Translations under genes and position numbers: made by a program
The notes under the pieces: generated by a model
Seen by the model: the letters and a program-made list of their open reading frames with translations, nothing else
What the model was told of the DNA's origin: nothing
The model's database searches: none
Shown here: one piece after another, positions 1 through 8,860 of the stretch
How the letters are laid out: every line of letters starts with the position of its first letter
Position numbering within the stretch: position 1 is the first letter of the stretch
Origin: a virus
Strand: one strand, 5' to 3'
DNA: 64,000 nucleotides
Virus record (IMG/VR): IMGVR_UViG_3300042907_001527
Location: 1 to 64,000 of that record

Positions 1-2848
1 ATGTTCCTGAAGAACCTGAGCTACCGCTAGTTCCCGAAGAACCACTTGAACCTGATGTTCCTGAGCTACCGCTAGTTCCTGATTCACCTGATGAACCTGA
101 TGTTCCTGAGCTACCGCTAGTTCCTGATTCGCCTGATGAACCTGATGTTCCTGAACTACCTGAAGTACCATCTGTTCCTGAACTACCTGATGTACCATCC
201 GTACCACTTGAACCTGATGTTCCTGAAGAACCTGAGCTACCGCTAGTTCCCGAAGAACCACTTGAACCTGATGTTCCTGAGCTACCGCTAGTTCCTGATT
301 CACCTGATGAACCTGATGTTCCTGAGCTACCGCTAGTTCCTGAAGAACCTGAAGTTCCGCTAGTTCCTGATGAACCTGATGTTCCTGAAACTCCTGAGCT
401 ACCGCTAGTTCCTGAAGAACCACTTGAACCTGATGTTCCATCCGTTCCGCTTGAACCTGATGTTCCTGAACTACCTGAAGTTCCGCTAGTTCCTGATGAA
501 CCTGATGTTCCTGAACTACCTGAAGTACCATCTGTTCCTGAAGAACCTGATGTTCCTGAACTACCTGAAGTACCATCTGTTCCTGAACTACCTGAAGTAC
601 CATCTATTCCTGAAGAACCTGAAGTTCCGCTAGTTCCTGATGAACCTGATGTTCCTGAAACTCCTGAGCTACCGCTAGTTCCTGAAGAACCACTTGAACC
701 TGATGTTCCGTCAATACCGCTTGAACCTGATGTTCCTGAACTACCTGAAGTGCCACTTGAACCTGATGTTCCTGAACTACCTGAAGTACCATCTGTTCCT
801 GAACTACCTGAAGTACCATCTGTTCCTGAACTACCTGATGTACCATCTGTTCCTGAACTACCTGATGTACCATCCGTACCACTTGAACCTGATGTTCCTG
901 AACTACCTGAAGTACCATCTATTCCTGAAGAACCACTTGTTCCGCTTGAACCTGATGTTCCATCCGTTCCACTTGAACCTGATGTTCCTGATGAACCGCT
1001 TGTACCATCCGTACCACTTGAACCTGATGTTCCTGATGAACCGCTTGTACCATCCGTACCACTTGAACCTGATGTTCCTGAAGAACCACTTGTACCATCC
1101 GTACCACTTGAACCTGATGTTCCTGAAGAACCACTTGTACCATCCGTACCACTTGAACCTGATGTTCCTGAACTACCTGAAGTACCATCTGTTCCTGAAC
1201 TACCTGATGTACCATCCGTACCACTTGAACCTGATGTTCCTGAACTACCTGAAGTACCATCTATTCCTGAAGAACCTGAAGTACCATCTGTTCCTGAAGA
1301 ACCACTTGTTCCGCTTGAACCTGATGTTCCATCCGTTCCACTTGAACCTGATGTTCCTGATGAACCGCTTGTACCATCCGTACCACTTGAACCTGATGTT
1401 CCTGAAGAACCACTTGAACCTGATGTTCCTGAAGAACCACTTGTACCATCCGTACCACTTGAACCTGATGTTCCTGAAGAACCACTTGTACCATCCGTAC
1501 CACTTGAACCTGATGTTCCTGAACTACCTGAAGTACCATCTGTTCCTGAACTACCTGATGTACCATCCGTACCACTTGAACCTGATGTTCCTGAACTACC
1601 TGAAGTACCATCTATTCCTGAAGAACCTGAAGTACCATCTGTTCCTGAAGAACCACTTGTTCCGCTTGAACCTGATGTTCCATCCGTTCCACTTGAACCT
1701 GATGTTCCTGATGAACCGCTTGTACCATCCGTACCACTTGAACCTGATGTTCCTGAAGAACCACTTGAACCTGATGTTCCTGAAGAACCACTTGTACCAT
1801 CCGTACCACTTGAACCTGATGTTCCTGAACTACCTGAAGTACCATCTGTTCCTGAACTACCTGAAGTACCATCTGTTCCTGAAGAACCACTTGTACCATC
1901 CGTACCACTTGAACCTGATGTTCCTGAACTACCTGAAGTACCATCTATTCCTGAAGAACCTGAAGTACCATCTGTTCCTGAAGAACCACTTGTTCCGCTT
2001 GAACCTGAGCTACCACTAGTTCCTGAAGAACCACTTGAACCTGATGTTCCTGATGAACCGCTTGTACCATCCGTACCACTTGAACCTGATGTTCCTGAAG
2101 AATTACAATCTGAAAACCCTGTCACATTAACAAAAGAACCATCGCTATTAGATAATGTTAAGGTGTCGGTATTACATGTATATGTTCCACCTGTTACAGT
2201 ACCAGTAAATCCTGATACTGAAATCATTTCACCATAGTTATTATTTAACTGTAATGTAGTTGTCGCAGAATAATATGTACCACCCGTAATAAAAGTGTCA
2301 TTTAAATCTGCGATTCTCCATCTTGCGGTATCACGAGTAAAACCATTAACACCCTCAATTGTTGAACCAGTCCAAGCGTCCATTAAGTTTTGTCCACTAG
2401 GCGTTAAATTCAAAACATAGTAACCTGTACCACCAACATCAGTAATGTCACCAGCAGCTTCTGCGGCATCCCACAAATTTTCATAATTTGGTATTATATA
2501 TTGATATGTTGTTAGATTTTCTTGAACAAAAACCAACATACCCAATCTTCTTCTACCAGAAGAAATTCCGTCATTATTTAAATTTAATTGGTTAATATAA
2601 GGTGGTGGGTCACTATGTACAGCCGAAGTAAAACTAATAGGAATTGTATTACCCGTAAATAGGACTGGACCTCCACCGTTGTAAATATCATTTGGAATAA
2701 TCCAATCTAAGTCCGCCAAACTCCAAACTTCCATGTGTCCACCAATACTATTTACACTAAAAATTGTTCCAGTGTCGCTATCCCTATCTACAGAAATAGG
2801 TCCAAATACTATGGTACCTGAAGTTGGATTTTTATATTCAAAACTCAT
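1..2848 (-). CDS. Collagen-like fibre protein, 3' end outside window
   Basis: Open minus-strand frame from ATG at 2848 to the window edge, at least 949 residues with no stop. About 246 N-terminal residues are non-repetitive and Gly/Thr/Asn-rich, probably a tail-attachment or structural head domain. From about position 2110 onward it is an uninterrupted Gly-X-Y array (GTS, GSS, GTD and rare GID triplets), over 230 triplets long within the window. Gly-X-Y arrays form collagen-type triple helices and are known as shafts of phage tail fibres. It is the last visible gene of the fibre cluster. The array contains a long-period 351-bp repeat. Long frames read on the plus strand here (Pro-Glu-Val-rich) and in other minus frames are by-products of the repeat. 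The head domain, the strand of all neighbours and the GXY periodicity identify the real frame. The C-terminal tip and stop are not visible. Confidence 0.8.
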   Translation of the reverse strand, partial: MSFEYKNPTSGTIVFGPISVDRDSDTGTIFSVNSIGGHMEVWSLADLDWIIPNDIYNGGGPVLFTGNTIPISFTSAVHSDPPPYINQLNLNNDGISSGRRRLGMLVFVQENLTTYQYIIPNYENLWDAAEAAGDITDVGGTGYYVLNLTPSGQNLMDAWTGSTIEGVNGFTRDTARWRIADLNDTFITGGTYYSATTTLQLNNNYGEMISVSGFTGTVTGGTYTCNTDTLTLSNSDGSFVNVTGFSDCNSSGTSGSSGTDGTSGSSGTSGSSGSSGTSGSSGSSGTSGSSGTDGTSGSSGIDGTSGSSGTSGSSGTDGTSGSSGTDGTSGSSGTDGTSGSSGTSGSSGTDGTSGSSGTSGSSGSSGTSGSSGTDGTSGSSGTSGSSGTDGTSGSSGTSGSSGTDGTSGSSGIDGTSGSSGTSGSSGTDGTSGSSGTDGTSGSSGTSGSSGTDGTSGSSGTSGSSGTDGTSGSSGTSGSSGSSGTSGSSGTDGTSGSSGTSGSSGTDGTSGSSGTSGSSGTDGTSGSSGIDGTSGSSGTSGSSGTDGTSGSSGTDGTSGSSGTSGSSGTDGTSGSSGTSGSSGTDGTSGSSGTSGSSGTDGTSGSSGTSGSSGTDGTSGSSGTSGSSGTDGTSGSSGTSGSSGIDGTSGSSGTSGSSGTDGTSGSSGTDGTSGSSGTDGTSGSSGTDGTSGSSGTSGSSGTSGSSGTSGSSGIDGTSGSSGSSGTSGSSGVSGTSGSSGTSGTSGSSGIDGTSGSSGTDGTSGSSGTSGSSGTDGTSGSSGTSGSSGTSGTSGSSGTSGSSGTDGTSGSSGSSGTSGSSGVSGTSGSSGTSGTSGSSGTSGSSGTSGSSGESGTSGSSGTSGSSGSSGTSGSSGSSGTSGSSGTDGTSGSSGTDGTSGSSGTSGSSGESGTSGSSGTSGSSGESGTSGSSGTSGSSGSSGTSGSSGSSGT
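1210..1911. repeat. 351-bp direct tandem repeat in the collagen-like array
   Basis: The sequence starting at 1210 recurs almost unchanged from 1561, a period of 351 bp, or 117 codons, or 39 Gly-X-Y triplets. The period keeps the frame, so unit gain or loss changes shaft length without breaking the gene. Shorter 9- and 18-bp periodicities run through the whole of 1-2110. Confidence 0.75.
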
Positions 2849-2896
2849 ATTAGTTTATTTCTATTTAATTTTTTATTGTATACTTTATTTTATAAA

Positions 2897-4018
2897 CTAC
2901 GGTGATGTTAATGAACAAAGTGAGAATCCTCCAGTTTCCTCTCCCGCTGAAAGTAATTGAACTACTTGTCCTGAATTTGTATAGTATCCTGTCATGTTAG
3001 TTGTAACTGGTCCCAATAAAGAATCATAAAATAAGACATTTTGGTCAAAAGTTGAATTGTCACCATATATTGTTATTGTGTTAATACCATTACATGAATC
3101 ATAAGCTGTTGCACCTGTTGAAACTACAAAACTAAATCTAGTTTGTGTTGGAGAAACAGTTGGTGTTACAGTATTGGTTGGTGTTGAAGTTCTAGTAGGT
3201 GTATTGGTTGGTGTTGTAGTATTAGTTGGTGTATTCGTATTTGTTGGTGTTACACTTGGTGTTACACTTGGTGTTGTAGTATTAGTTGGTGTTACAGTTT
3301 GTGTTACGGTATTTGTTGGTGTTACAGTTGGTGTTACAGTATTTGTTGGTGTTACAGTTGGTGTCACACTTTGAGTTGGTGTAGGTGTTGTAATAATAGA
3401 ACAAAGTATGAATCCATCAGTTTCATATCCTGTTGAAAGTAATTGAACTACTTGTCCTGAAATTGAATAGTATCCTGCCATGTTAGTTGTAACTGGTCCT
3501 GATAAAGAATCATAAAAGAACGTATTTTCATCAAAAGTTGCAACATCACCATATATAGTGATTGATGATAACTCATTACAAGCTTGATTATAGGTTGTAC
3601 CAGTTGACACAACAAAACTAAATCTAGTATTTGTTGGTGTTTCAGTATTAGTTGGTGTAACAGTATTAGTCGGTGTAACAGTATTAGTTGGTGTTACAGT
3701 ATTTGTAGGTGTTTCAGTATTAGTTGGTGTTTGAGTTGGCGTTACGGTTGAGGTTGAAGTATTTGTTATAGTAGGTGTTTGTGTTGGTGTAGATGTTGCG
3801 CATAGAATAGGAATTACCACACCATTTAACATTTCATCTCTTGTCAGTCCTAAATAATAAGCAACATTATTTAGGTAAACATTAAAAGGTCCTAACGCAT
3901 TTGAATTTGACGCTAAGCTAACAATATAAGACGTACATCCAGTAACCGTAATTTGTTGTTCAATTTCATTAACACATCCAGGTGCGTTATTAGTAACTAA
4001 TATAGAATATACCGACAT
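2897..4018 (-). CDS. Thr/Pro-linker fibre protein with two copies of a Cys-bounded module
   Basis: 373 residues, family not named. Residues 1 to about 72 form an N-terminal domain. Then come low-complexity linkers of TPTNT/TPTQT type and two copies of an 80-residue module, near residues 130-214 and 295-373. The module begins with RFSFVVSTG, has a first Cys (ACN or SCN), a TIYGD motif, FYDS, GPVTTNM, GYY, SGQVVQLL, and a final Cys in LCS. A third copy lies in the gene at 4265-6319. The layout of rigid Thr/Pro stalk plus small globular domains suggests a receptor-binding fibre; this is inferred from architecture and position. ATG at 4018 has a TATTTAT box 17 bases upstream. The protein ends inside the second module, so the module is a natural C-terminus. 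Confidence 0.75.
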   Translation of the reverse strand: MSVYSILVTNNAPGCVNEIEQQITVTGCTSYIVSLASNSNALGPFNVYLNNVAYYLGLTRDEMLNGVVIPILCATSTPTQTPTITNTSTSTVTPTQTPTNTETPTNTVTPTNTVTPTNTVTPTNTETPTNTRFSFVVSTGTTYNQACNELSSITIYGDVATFDENTFFYDSLSGPVTTNMAGYYSISGQVVQLLSTGYETDGFILCSIITTPTPTQSVTPTVTPTNTVTPTVTPTNTVTQTVTPTNTTTPSVTPSVTPTNTNTPTNTTTPTNTPTRTSTPTNTVTPTVSPTQTRFSFVVSTGATAYDSCNGINTITIYGDNSTFDQNVLFYDSLLGPVTTNMTGYYTNSGQVVQLLSAGEETGGFSLCSLTSP

Positions 4019-4068
4019 TCGATGTTTTTATTTAATAAATACTTTGACAATATTTATTTAAACAAATA

Positions 4069-4215
4069 TTAAATTAAAAAATAAAATTTAGGGTTGAGGA
4101 TGTTATTGCAACTTAACTTATGAAGGAATACAACTATAATAGCCAACAATAACCCGATTAATAAGTTGAACAACAATCCCATCAACAGGACTATGGACAT
4201 CTTATTAAAAAACAC
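4069..4215 (-). CDS. Small single-pass membrane protein with strong Shine-Dalgarno
   Basis: A 48-residue frame read from GTG at 4215 to TAA at 4069. An AGGAGGT sequence (4224-4230 on the complement) lies 8 bases before the GTG, which is optimal spacing and decides the start over the internal ATG at 4200. The peptide is a short basic N-terminus (FFNK), then about 25 hydrophobic residues (from MSIVLLMGLL to IIVVFL), then HKLSC and a short tail. It would be a single-span inner-membrane protein. Roles such as holin, antiholin or spanin-like peptide are possible, but no family is recognised. A lipoprotein is less likely because KLSC is a poor lipobox. It fills the gap between two fibre genes. Confidence 0.5.
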   Translation of the reverse strand: MFFNKMSIVLLMGLLFNLLIGLLLAIIVVFLHKLSCNNILNPKFYFLI

Positions 4216-4223
4216 CAATTAGT

Positions 4224-4230
4224 ACCTCCT
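4224..4230 (-). promoter_or_regulatory. Consensus Shine-Dalgarno AGGAGGT
   Basis: Exact anti-16S complement 8 bases before the GTG at 4215. It stands out because most other starts in this window lack any recognisable Shine-Dalgarno, as is usual for Bacteroidota and their phages. Confidence 0.6.
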
Positions 4231-4264
4231 AACGGAGCAAATTTCTTCAACCGATGGTTATTAG

Positions 4265-6319
4265 TTAGTTAATACATACCACTGAAAAATTCCAAGCAGT
4301 ACTTAATATCGGAGCTGTAACAACTACCAAAACGGTTGTAGGTGATGTCGATGATTTGTTGAAAATCATACTACCAGCCCCTGGCCCTGATACGTTTGGA
4401 TATCCTAAGGCATTTAATTGTGCATTATAGGAGGGGTCACCTCTAAATCCTGTGTCAATAACCATATTCCCATTCCAAAAAACTTGAAATTGGTCAGGTA
4501 CAGTATATGCGTTAAAGTTAAAAGTAGTATCACCCGCAGTCAACCCCATCTCAACAGTAATTTGATGAACACCAATACTACCACTACCATTATATGTAAC
4601 ATCACAGTTGGTTTCACCTGTAATAATTGTATATGGTGTTGTAGATGGAGTCGGTGTAACAGTATTAGTTGGTGTAATAGTATTAGTTGGTGTTTTAGTT
4701 ACTGTTGGTGTATTTGTTGGCGTTACAGTATTTGTTGGAGTTTTAGTATTAGTTGGTGTTACTGTAGGAGTTGTTGTTGGTGTTGCGGTATTTGTAGGTG
4801 TTACTGTAGGAGTTGTTGTCGATGTTTCAGTATTTGTTGGTGTAACAGTTGGTGTTTCAGTATTTGTTGGTGTAACAGTTGGCGTTTCAGTATTTGTAGG
4901 TGTTACTGTAGGAGTTGTTGTCGATGTTTCAGTATTTGTTGGTGTAACAGTTGGTGTTTCAGTATTTGTTGGTGTAACAGTTGGCGTTTCAGTATTTGTA
5001 GGTGTTACTGTAGGAGTTGTTGTCGATGTTTCAGTATTTGTTGGTGTAACAGTTGGTGTTTCAGTATTTGTAGGTGTTACTGTAGGAGTTGTTGTCGATG
5101 TTTCAGTATTTGTTGGTGTAACAGTTGGCGTTTCAGTATTTGTAGGTGTTACTGTAGGAGTTGTTGTCGATGTTTCAGTATTTGTTGGTGTAACAGTATT
5201 TGTTGGTGTTTCAGTATTTGTTGGTGTTACAGTATTTGTTGGTGTTTCAGTATTTGTTGGTGTTACAGTATTTGTTGGTGTAACAGTTGGTGTTTCAGTT
5301 GGGGTAGAAGTCACTGTTTCAGTATTAGTCGGTGTAACAGTACTTGTTTGTGTTGGCGTGTTAGTTGGAATTAATGAACAAAGGAAGAATCCTCCATCTT
5401 CTCCTCCTGTTGAAGTTAATTGAACAACTTGACCTGAAATTGAATAATATCCTGTCATGTTAATTGTAACTGGTCCCAATAAAGAATCATAAAATAATAC
5501 ATTTTGGTCAAAAGTTGGATTATCACCATATATTGTTATTGTGTTAATACCATTACATGCATCATAAGCTGTTATACCTGTTGTTACAACAAAAGGAAAT
5601 CTAGTGTGTGTTGGTGTTGGAGTATTTGTTGGAGTTTTAGTGTTTGTTGGAGTATTTGTTGGAGTTTTAGTTACTGTTGGAGTTTGGGTTAAAGTATTGG
5701 TTGGGGTTGAAGTTGGGGTTGAAGTATTGGTTGGGGTTGAAGTTTGGGTTGGGGTTGAAGTTGGGGTTGAAGTTGGGGTTGAAGTTGGGGTTGAAGTTGG
5801 GGTTGAAGTATTGGTTGGAGTTGAAGTATTGGTTGGAGTTGAAGTTTGGGTTGAAGTATTGGTTGGGGTTGAAGTATTAGTTGGTGTAACAGTATTTTCC
5901 GGTGTTTTAGTAGGTGTCGGTGTTAAAGTAGGTGTTTGAGTATTTGTCGGTGTTACAGTAGGTGTTTGAGTATTTGTTGGTGTAACAGTTGGTGTTGGTG
6001 TTTGTGTTGGTATTATAAACTCTTGAATATTAATATTAACAACACAAGACGCCAATTCGATTGTAATTTCAAATGCACAACCATAAAAACAGTCTAGTAT
6101 TTTAAATATACTACACCCATTATCATCCGTTAATTGTAACATTATTTCAGAGGCAGAATCAAATATTGAAGGAATTGTGACATTATAATCGATTATTGGT
6201 GGAACAGTTCCAGAATTAATAGTGCCAAGCAAAGTTTGATTATTACCGTATACATCGGATATGTATATGTTAATTGGGTATGTACCTCCTGATATTTCGG
6301 TTATTCTTACCTGTCTCAT
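4265..6319 (-). CDS. Thr/Pro-linker fibre protein with central module and C-terminal beta domain
   Basis: 684 residues. The N-terminal domain (about 1-105, [19 protein letters not shown]) is nearly identical to that of the next gene upstream (6625-8775) and ends with three Cys around [11 protein letters not shown] long TPTNT stalk follows, then one copy of the module found twice in 2897-4018 ([10 protein letters not shown] to FFLCS), then a second, very repetitive stalk (units like [20 protein letters not shown]). The C-terminal domain of about 115 residues ([39 protein letters not shown]) resembles a Cys-bounded beta-sandwich that recurs in large phage fibre genes; I infer this by pattern, without a named family. 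The start ATG overlaps the TGA of the upstream fragment as ATGA, implying translational coupling. Confidence 0.75.
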   Translation of the reverse strand: MRQVRITEISGGTYPINIYISDVYGNNQTLLGTINSGTVPPIIDYNVTIPSIFDSASEIMLQLTDDNGCSIFKILDCFYGCAFEITIELASCVVNINIQEFIIPTQTPTPTVTPTNTQTPTVTPTNTQTPTLTPTPTKTPENTVTPTNTSTPTNTSTQTSTPTNTSTPTNTSTPTSTPTSTPTSTPTSTPTQTSTPTNTSTPTSTPTNTLTQTPTVTKTPTNTPTNTKTPTNTPTPTHTRFPFVVTTGITAYDACNGINTITIYGDNPTFDQNVLFYDSLLGPVTINMTGYYSISGQVVQLTSTGGEDGGFFLCSLIPTNTPTQTSTVTPTNTETVTSTPTETPTVTPTNTVTPTNTETPTNTVTPTNTETPTNTVTPTNTETSTTTPTVTPTNTETPTVTPTNTETSTTTPTVTPTNTETPTVTPTNTETSTTTPTVTPTNTETPTVTPTNTETPTVTPTNTETSTTTPTVTPTNTETPTVTPTNTETPTVTPTNTETSTTTPTVTPTNTATPTTTPTVTPTNTKTPTNTVTPTNTPTVTKTPTNTITPTNTVTPTPSTTPYTIITGETNCDVTYNGSGSIGVHQITVEMGLTAGDTTFNFNAYTVPDQFQVFWNGNMVIDTGFRGDPSYNAQLNALGYPNVSGPGAGSMIFNKSSTSPTTVLVVVTAPILSTAWNFSVVCIN

Positions 6320-6366
6320 GTTAAATAAATTGTATCATAAACAATAATTAATTTAATAATAATTTC
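5989..6366. repeat. Segmental duplication, copy 1
   Basis: Near-identical to 8447-8860. It covers the linker start, the whole N-terminal domain of the fibre gene, the ATGA start/stop overlap and about 50 bp of the gene upstream. Copy 2 differs by a few substitutions and by two extra 19-bp units at the start codon. The boundary at about 6366 falls inside the frame of the glycosyltransferase remnant. Confidence 0.8.
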
Positions 6367-6603
6367 AACATCTGTCGTGTCCGCTAAATGTGACAATCCT
6401 GAATCCATAGTCACAAAACATAACAATTTATCAATCAAATGCCAATCTTGGGATAGACTTGTCTTATTCATTAAGTTTAATCCATCTTTTATTTTAAAAT
6501 TAAACGTTGGCTTATAAATATTAAAGAATCCCTTTTCAGAACTATCTTTCCCAATCGACACAACTGAAATACCTAAATCATTTAATTTTTTTGTTAGTTT
6601 CAT
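6316..6603 (-). pseudogene. Glycosyltransferase family 9 fragment fused to a duplicated gene end
   Basis: 95-residue frame. Residues 1-79 look like the start of the second Rossmann domain of a GT9/heptosyltransferase-type enzyme: LGISVVSIGKD, an NKTSL segment, then FVTMDSGLSHLA, matching the DSG-x-x-HLA nucleotide-sugar motif of the family. Complete members are about 230-350 residues, so both the N-terminal domain and the rest of the C-terminal domain are missing. Residues 80-95 ([16 protein letters not shown]) do not belong to the enzyme. They are almost the same as the last residues of the SprB-repeat protein at 8810-10945 and come from the segmental duplication. It is probably a non-functional relic, though still translatable and coupled by ATGA to the next gene. 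Confidence 0.6.
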
Positions 6604-6624
6604 CTATTTAGATGACGTATATTT

Positions 6625-8775
6625 TTAACAAAAATCTCCAAAAGTAAAAACTCCACCAACTACTGAACCATAACTAGTGAAATCTGAATAAACTCCGTCA
6701 TCTGCTAGTGTAGTACAATTGGCGTCTGTGTAGATTGCGAGAGCATCATACAAATCACAACTATAGTTATCACATTCAGAACTTATATAGAATGTTCCTC
6801 CTGTTGCATTACAAGCATCTAATGGGTCATTGACATCGTAACCCAATTGAATTTCACAACAAATAGTTATCTCTGATGTATCACAAATAACTAGAGGTGA
6901 AGATAAGGTAACACCAGTAGAACCTGTATAAGGATAATAACATACCGTATATCCAGTAGTTTCATTCCCACTTGTTCCAGTTTCTTGCCCGAAAGGGTAA
7001 CAACATGAGTGATATGAGTATACGGTATCCTTTGGTATGTGTCCTTCAACACATCTAAGACCAGCCTGTGTTTGTGTTACTGTTGGAGTTGATGTGTTTG
7101 TTGTAGTGTTACTTGGAGTCGCCGTCGGAGTTAACCCAATTGTAACTGTTGGTGTTTGAGTATTTGTTGGTGTTACAGTATTTGTAGGTGTTTCAGTTGG
7201 TGTAACAGTATTAGTCGGTGTAACAGTATTTGTAGGTGTTTCAGTGTTAGTTGGTGTTTGAGTATTTGTAGGTGTTTCAGTATTTGTAGGTGTTTCAGTA
7301 TTAGTTGGTGTAACAGTATTAGTTGGTGTTTGAGTATTTGTCGGTGTTACAGTATTTGTAGGTGTTTCAGTATTTGTTGGTGTTACAGTGTTAGTTGGTG
7401 TTGAAGTATTTGTAGGTGTTTCAGTATTAGTTGGAGTAACAGTATTTGTTGGTGTTTCAGTATTAGTTGGTGTTACAGTTGGTGTTTCAGTATTAGTTGG
7501 TGTTTGAGTAGGAGTTAACACTTGTGTTTCAGTTGGGGTAGAAGTTACTGTTACAGTATTAGTCGGTGTAACAGTATTTGTTGATGTTACTGTAGGAGTT
7601 GTTGTCGGTGTTTCAGTGTTAGTTGGTGTTGAAGTATTTGTAGGTGTTACAGTATTTGTAGGTGTTTCAGTATTTGTTGGTGTTACAGTGTTAGTTGGTG
7701 TTGAAGTATTTGTAGGTGTTTCAGTATTAGTTGGAGTAACAGTATTTGTTGGTGTTTCAGTATTAGTTGGTGTTACAGTTGGTGTTTCAGTATTAGTTGG
7801 TGTTTGAGTAGGAGTTAACACTTGTGTTTCAGTTGGGGTAGAAGTTACTGTTACAGTATTAGTCGGTGTAACAGTATTTGTTGATGTTACTGTAGGAGTT
7901 GTTGTCGGTGTTTCAGTGTTAGTTGGTGTTGAAGTATTTGTAGGTGTTTCAGTATTTGTAGGTGTTTCAGTATTTGTTGGTGTTGAAGTATTTGTAGGTG
8001 TTTCAGTATTAGTTGGTGTTTGAGTAGGAGTTAACACTTGTGTTTCAGTTGGGGTAGAAGTTACTGTTTCAGTATTTGTAGGTGTTTCAGTGTTAGTTGG
8101 TGTTGAAGTATTTGTAGGTGTTTCAGTATTAGTTGGTGTTGAAGTATTTGTAGGTGTTACAGTGTTAGTTGGTGTTACAGTATTTGTAGGTGTTTCAGTA
8201 TTTGTAGGTGTTTCAGTGTTAGTTGGTGTTGAAGTATTTGTAGGTGTTTCAGTATTAGTTGGTGTTACTGTTGGTGTTTCAGTATTAGTTGGTGTTTGAG
8301 TAGGAGTTAACACTTGTGTTTCAGTTGGGGTAGAAGTTACTGTTTCAGTATTAGTCGGTGTAACAGTATTTGTTGATGTTACTGTAGGAGTTGTTGTCGG
8401 TGTTTCAGTATTAGTTGGTGTTTCAGTATTTGTAGGTGTTACAGTAGGTGTTGGTGTTTGTGTTGGTATTATGAACTCTTGGATATTAATATTAACAACA
8501 CAAGACTCCAATTCGATTGTAATTTCAAATGCACAACCATAAGCACAATCTAACGTTTTAAATATACTACACCCATTATCATCCGTTAAGTATAACCTTA
8601 TTTCTGGAGCAGAATCAAATATTGAAGGAATTGTGACATTATAATCGATTATTGGTGGAACAGTTCCAGAATTAATAGTGCCAAGCAAAGTTTGATTATT
8701 ACCGTATACATCGGATATGTATATGTTAATTGGGTATGTACCTCCTGATATTTCGGTTATTCTTACCTGTCTCAT
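6625..8775 (-). CDS. Thr/Pro-linker fibre protein with Cys-rich tip
   Basis: About 716 residues. I place the start at ATG 8775 (MRQVRITEI), matching the paralogue at 6319; a TTG nine bases upstream is also open. The first 105 residues are the duplicated N-terminal domain. About 460 residues of TPTNT-type stalk follow, with the marker [17 protein letters not shown] recurring. The C-terminal region of about 150 residues (from [13 protein letters not shown]) holds about 16 Cys, including [14 protein letters not shown] and YSCDLYD. It is unlike the tips of its two relatives, so the same base and stalk carry a different tip. Disulfides would be unexpected in the cytoplasm, but such domains can mature on the virion. 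Host receptor binding is inferred from architecture only. Confidence 0.75.
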   Translation of the reverse strand: MRQVRITEISGGTYPINIYISDVYGNNQTLLGTINSGTVPPIIDYNVTIPSIFDSAPEIRLYLTDDNGCSIFKTLDCAYGCAFEITIELESCVVNINIQEFIIPTQTPTPTVTPTNTETPTNTETPTTTPTVTSTNTVTPTNTETVTSTPTETQVLTPTQTPTNTETPTVTPTNTETPTNTSTPTNTETPTNTETPTNTVTPTNTVTPTNTSTPTNTETPTNTSTPTNTETPTNTETVTSTPTETQVLTPTQTPTNTETPTNTSTPTNTETPTNTETPTNTSTPTNTETPTTTPTVTSTNTVTPTNTVTVTSTPTETQVLTPTQTPTNTETPTVTPTNTETPTNTVTPTNTETPTNTSTPTNTVTPTNTETPTNTVTPTNTSTPTNTETPTTTPTVTSTNTVTPTNTVTVTSTPTETQVLTPTQTPTNTETPTVTPTNTETPTNTVTPTNTETPTNTSTPTNTVTPTNTETPTNTVTPTNTQTPTNTVTPTNTETPTNTETPTNTQTPTNTETPTNTVTPTNTVTPTETPTNTVTPTNTQTPTVTIGLTPTATPSNTTTNTSTPTVTQTQAGLRCVEGHIPKDTVYSYHSCCYPFGQETGTSGNETTGYTVCYYPYTGSTGVTLSSPLVICDTSEITICCEIQLGYDVNDPLDACNATGGTFYISSECDNYSCDLYDALAIYTDANCTTLADDGVYSDFTSYGSVVGGVFTFGDFC
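7341..7940. repeat. 300-bp direct tandem repeat in the Thr/Pro stalk
   Basis: Four consecutive 60-base blocks from 7381 are identical to those from 7681, giving an exact 300-bp period (100 codons, in frame). Partial third copies appear around 8016-8080 and 8296-8400. The length is multiple-of-three, so slippage or recombination lengthens or shortens the stalk in frame. Confidence 0.8.
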
Positions 8776-8860
8776 GTTAAACAAATTGTATCATGTTAAA
8801 CAAATTGTCTCATGTTAAACAAATTGTATCATAAACAATAATTAATTTAATAATAATTTC
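8447..8860. repeat. Segmental duplication, copy 2
   Basis: Partner of 5989-6366. Here the upstream part is the genuine 3' end of the SprB-repeat gene, so this is likely the ancestral arrangement and copy 1 the derived one. Confidence 0.75.
8773..8829. repeat. Three 19-bp tandem units over a gene start
   Basis: Three copies of a 19-bp unit (8773-8791, 8792-8810, 8811-8829; one base differs in the middle copy). On the complement each copy carries an ATG (8813, 8794, 8775). The first two open 5-residue peptides ending in TAA; only the third opens the fibre gene. The SprB gene stop (TGA, 8810-8812) overlaps the first ATG. Confidence 0.8.

Noticed and set aside
604-1944. Four minus-strand frames of 104-116 codons (MVLQVVQEHQ type)
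   Set aside because: These are out-of-frame readings of the same repeat; their identical length spacing of 351 bp reflects the tandem repeat, not genes.
694-2237. Plus-strand frames of 441 and 495 codons rich in Pro-Glu-Val and Leu-Asn-Tyr motifs
   Set aside because: They are antisense readings of the Gly-X-Y array. The minus frame has a non-repetitive head domain and collagen periodicity and agrees with the strand of all neighbours.
3174-8299. Plus-strand Val/Gly-rich frames ([10 protein letters not shown] type) and Cys/Ser-rich frames
   Set aside because: They are complements of TPTNT linkers. None has a non-repetitive domain or start context.
1-8860. CRISPR array
   Set aside because: Repeats are in-frame coding units without constant repeat/spacer alternation; no cas genes are present.
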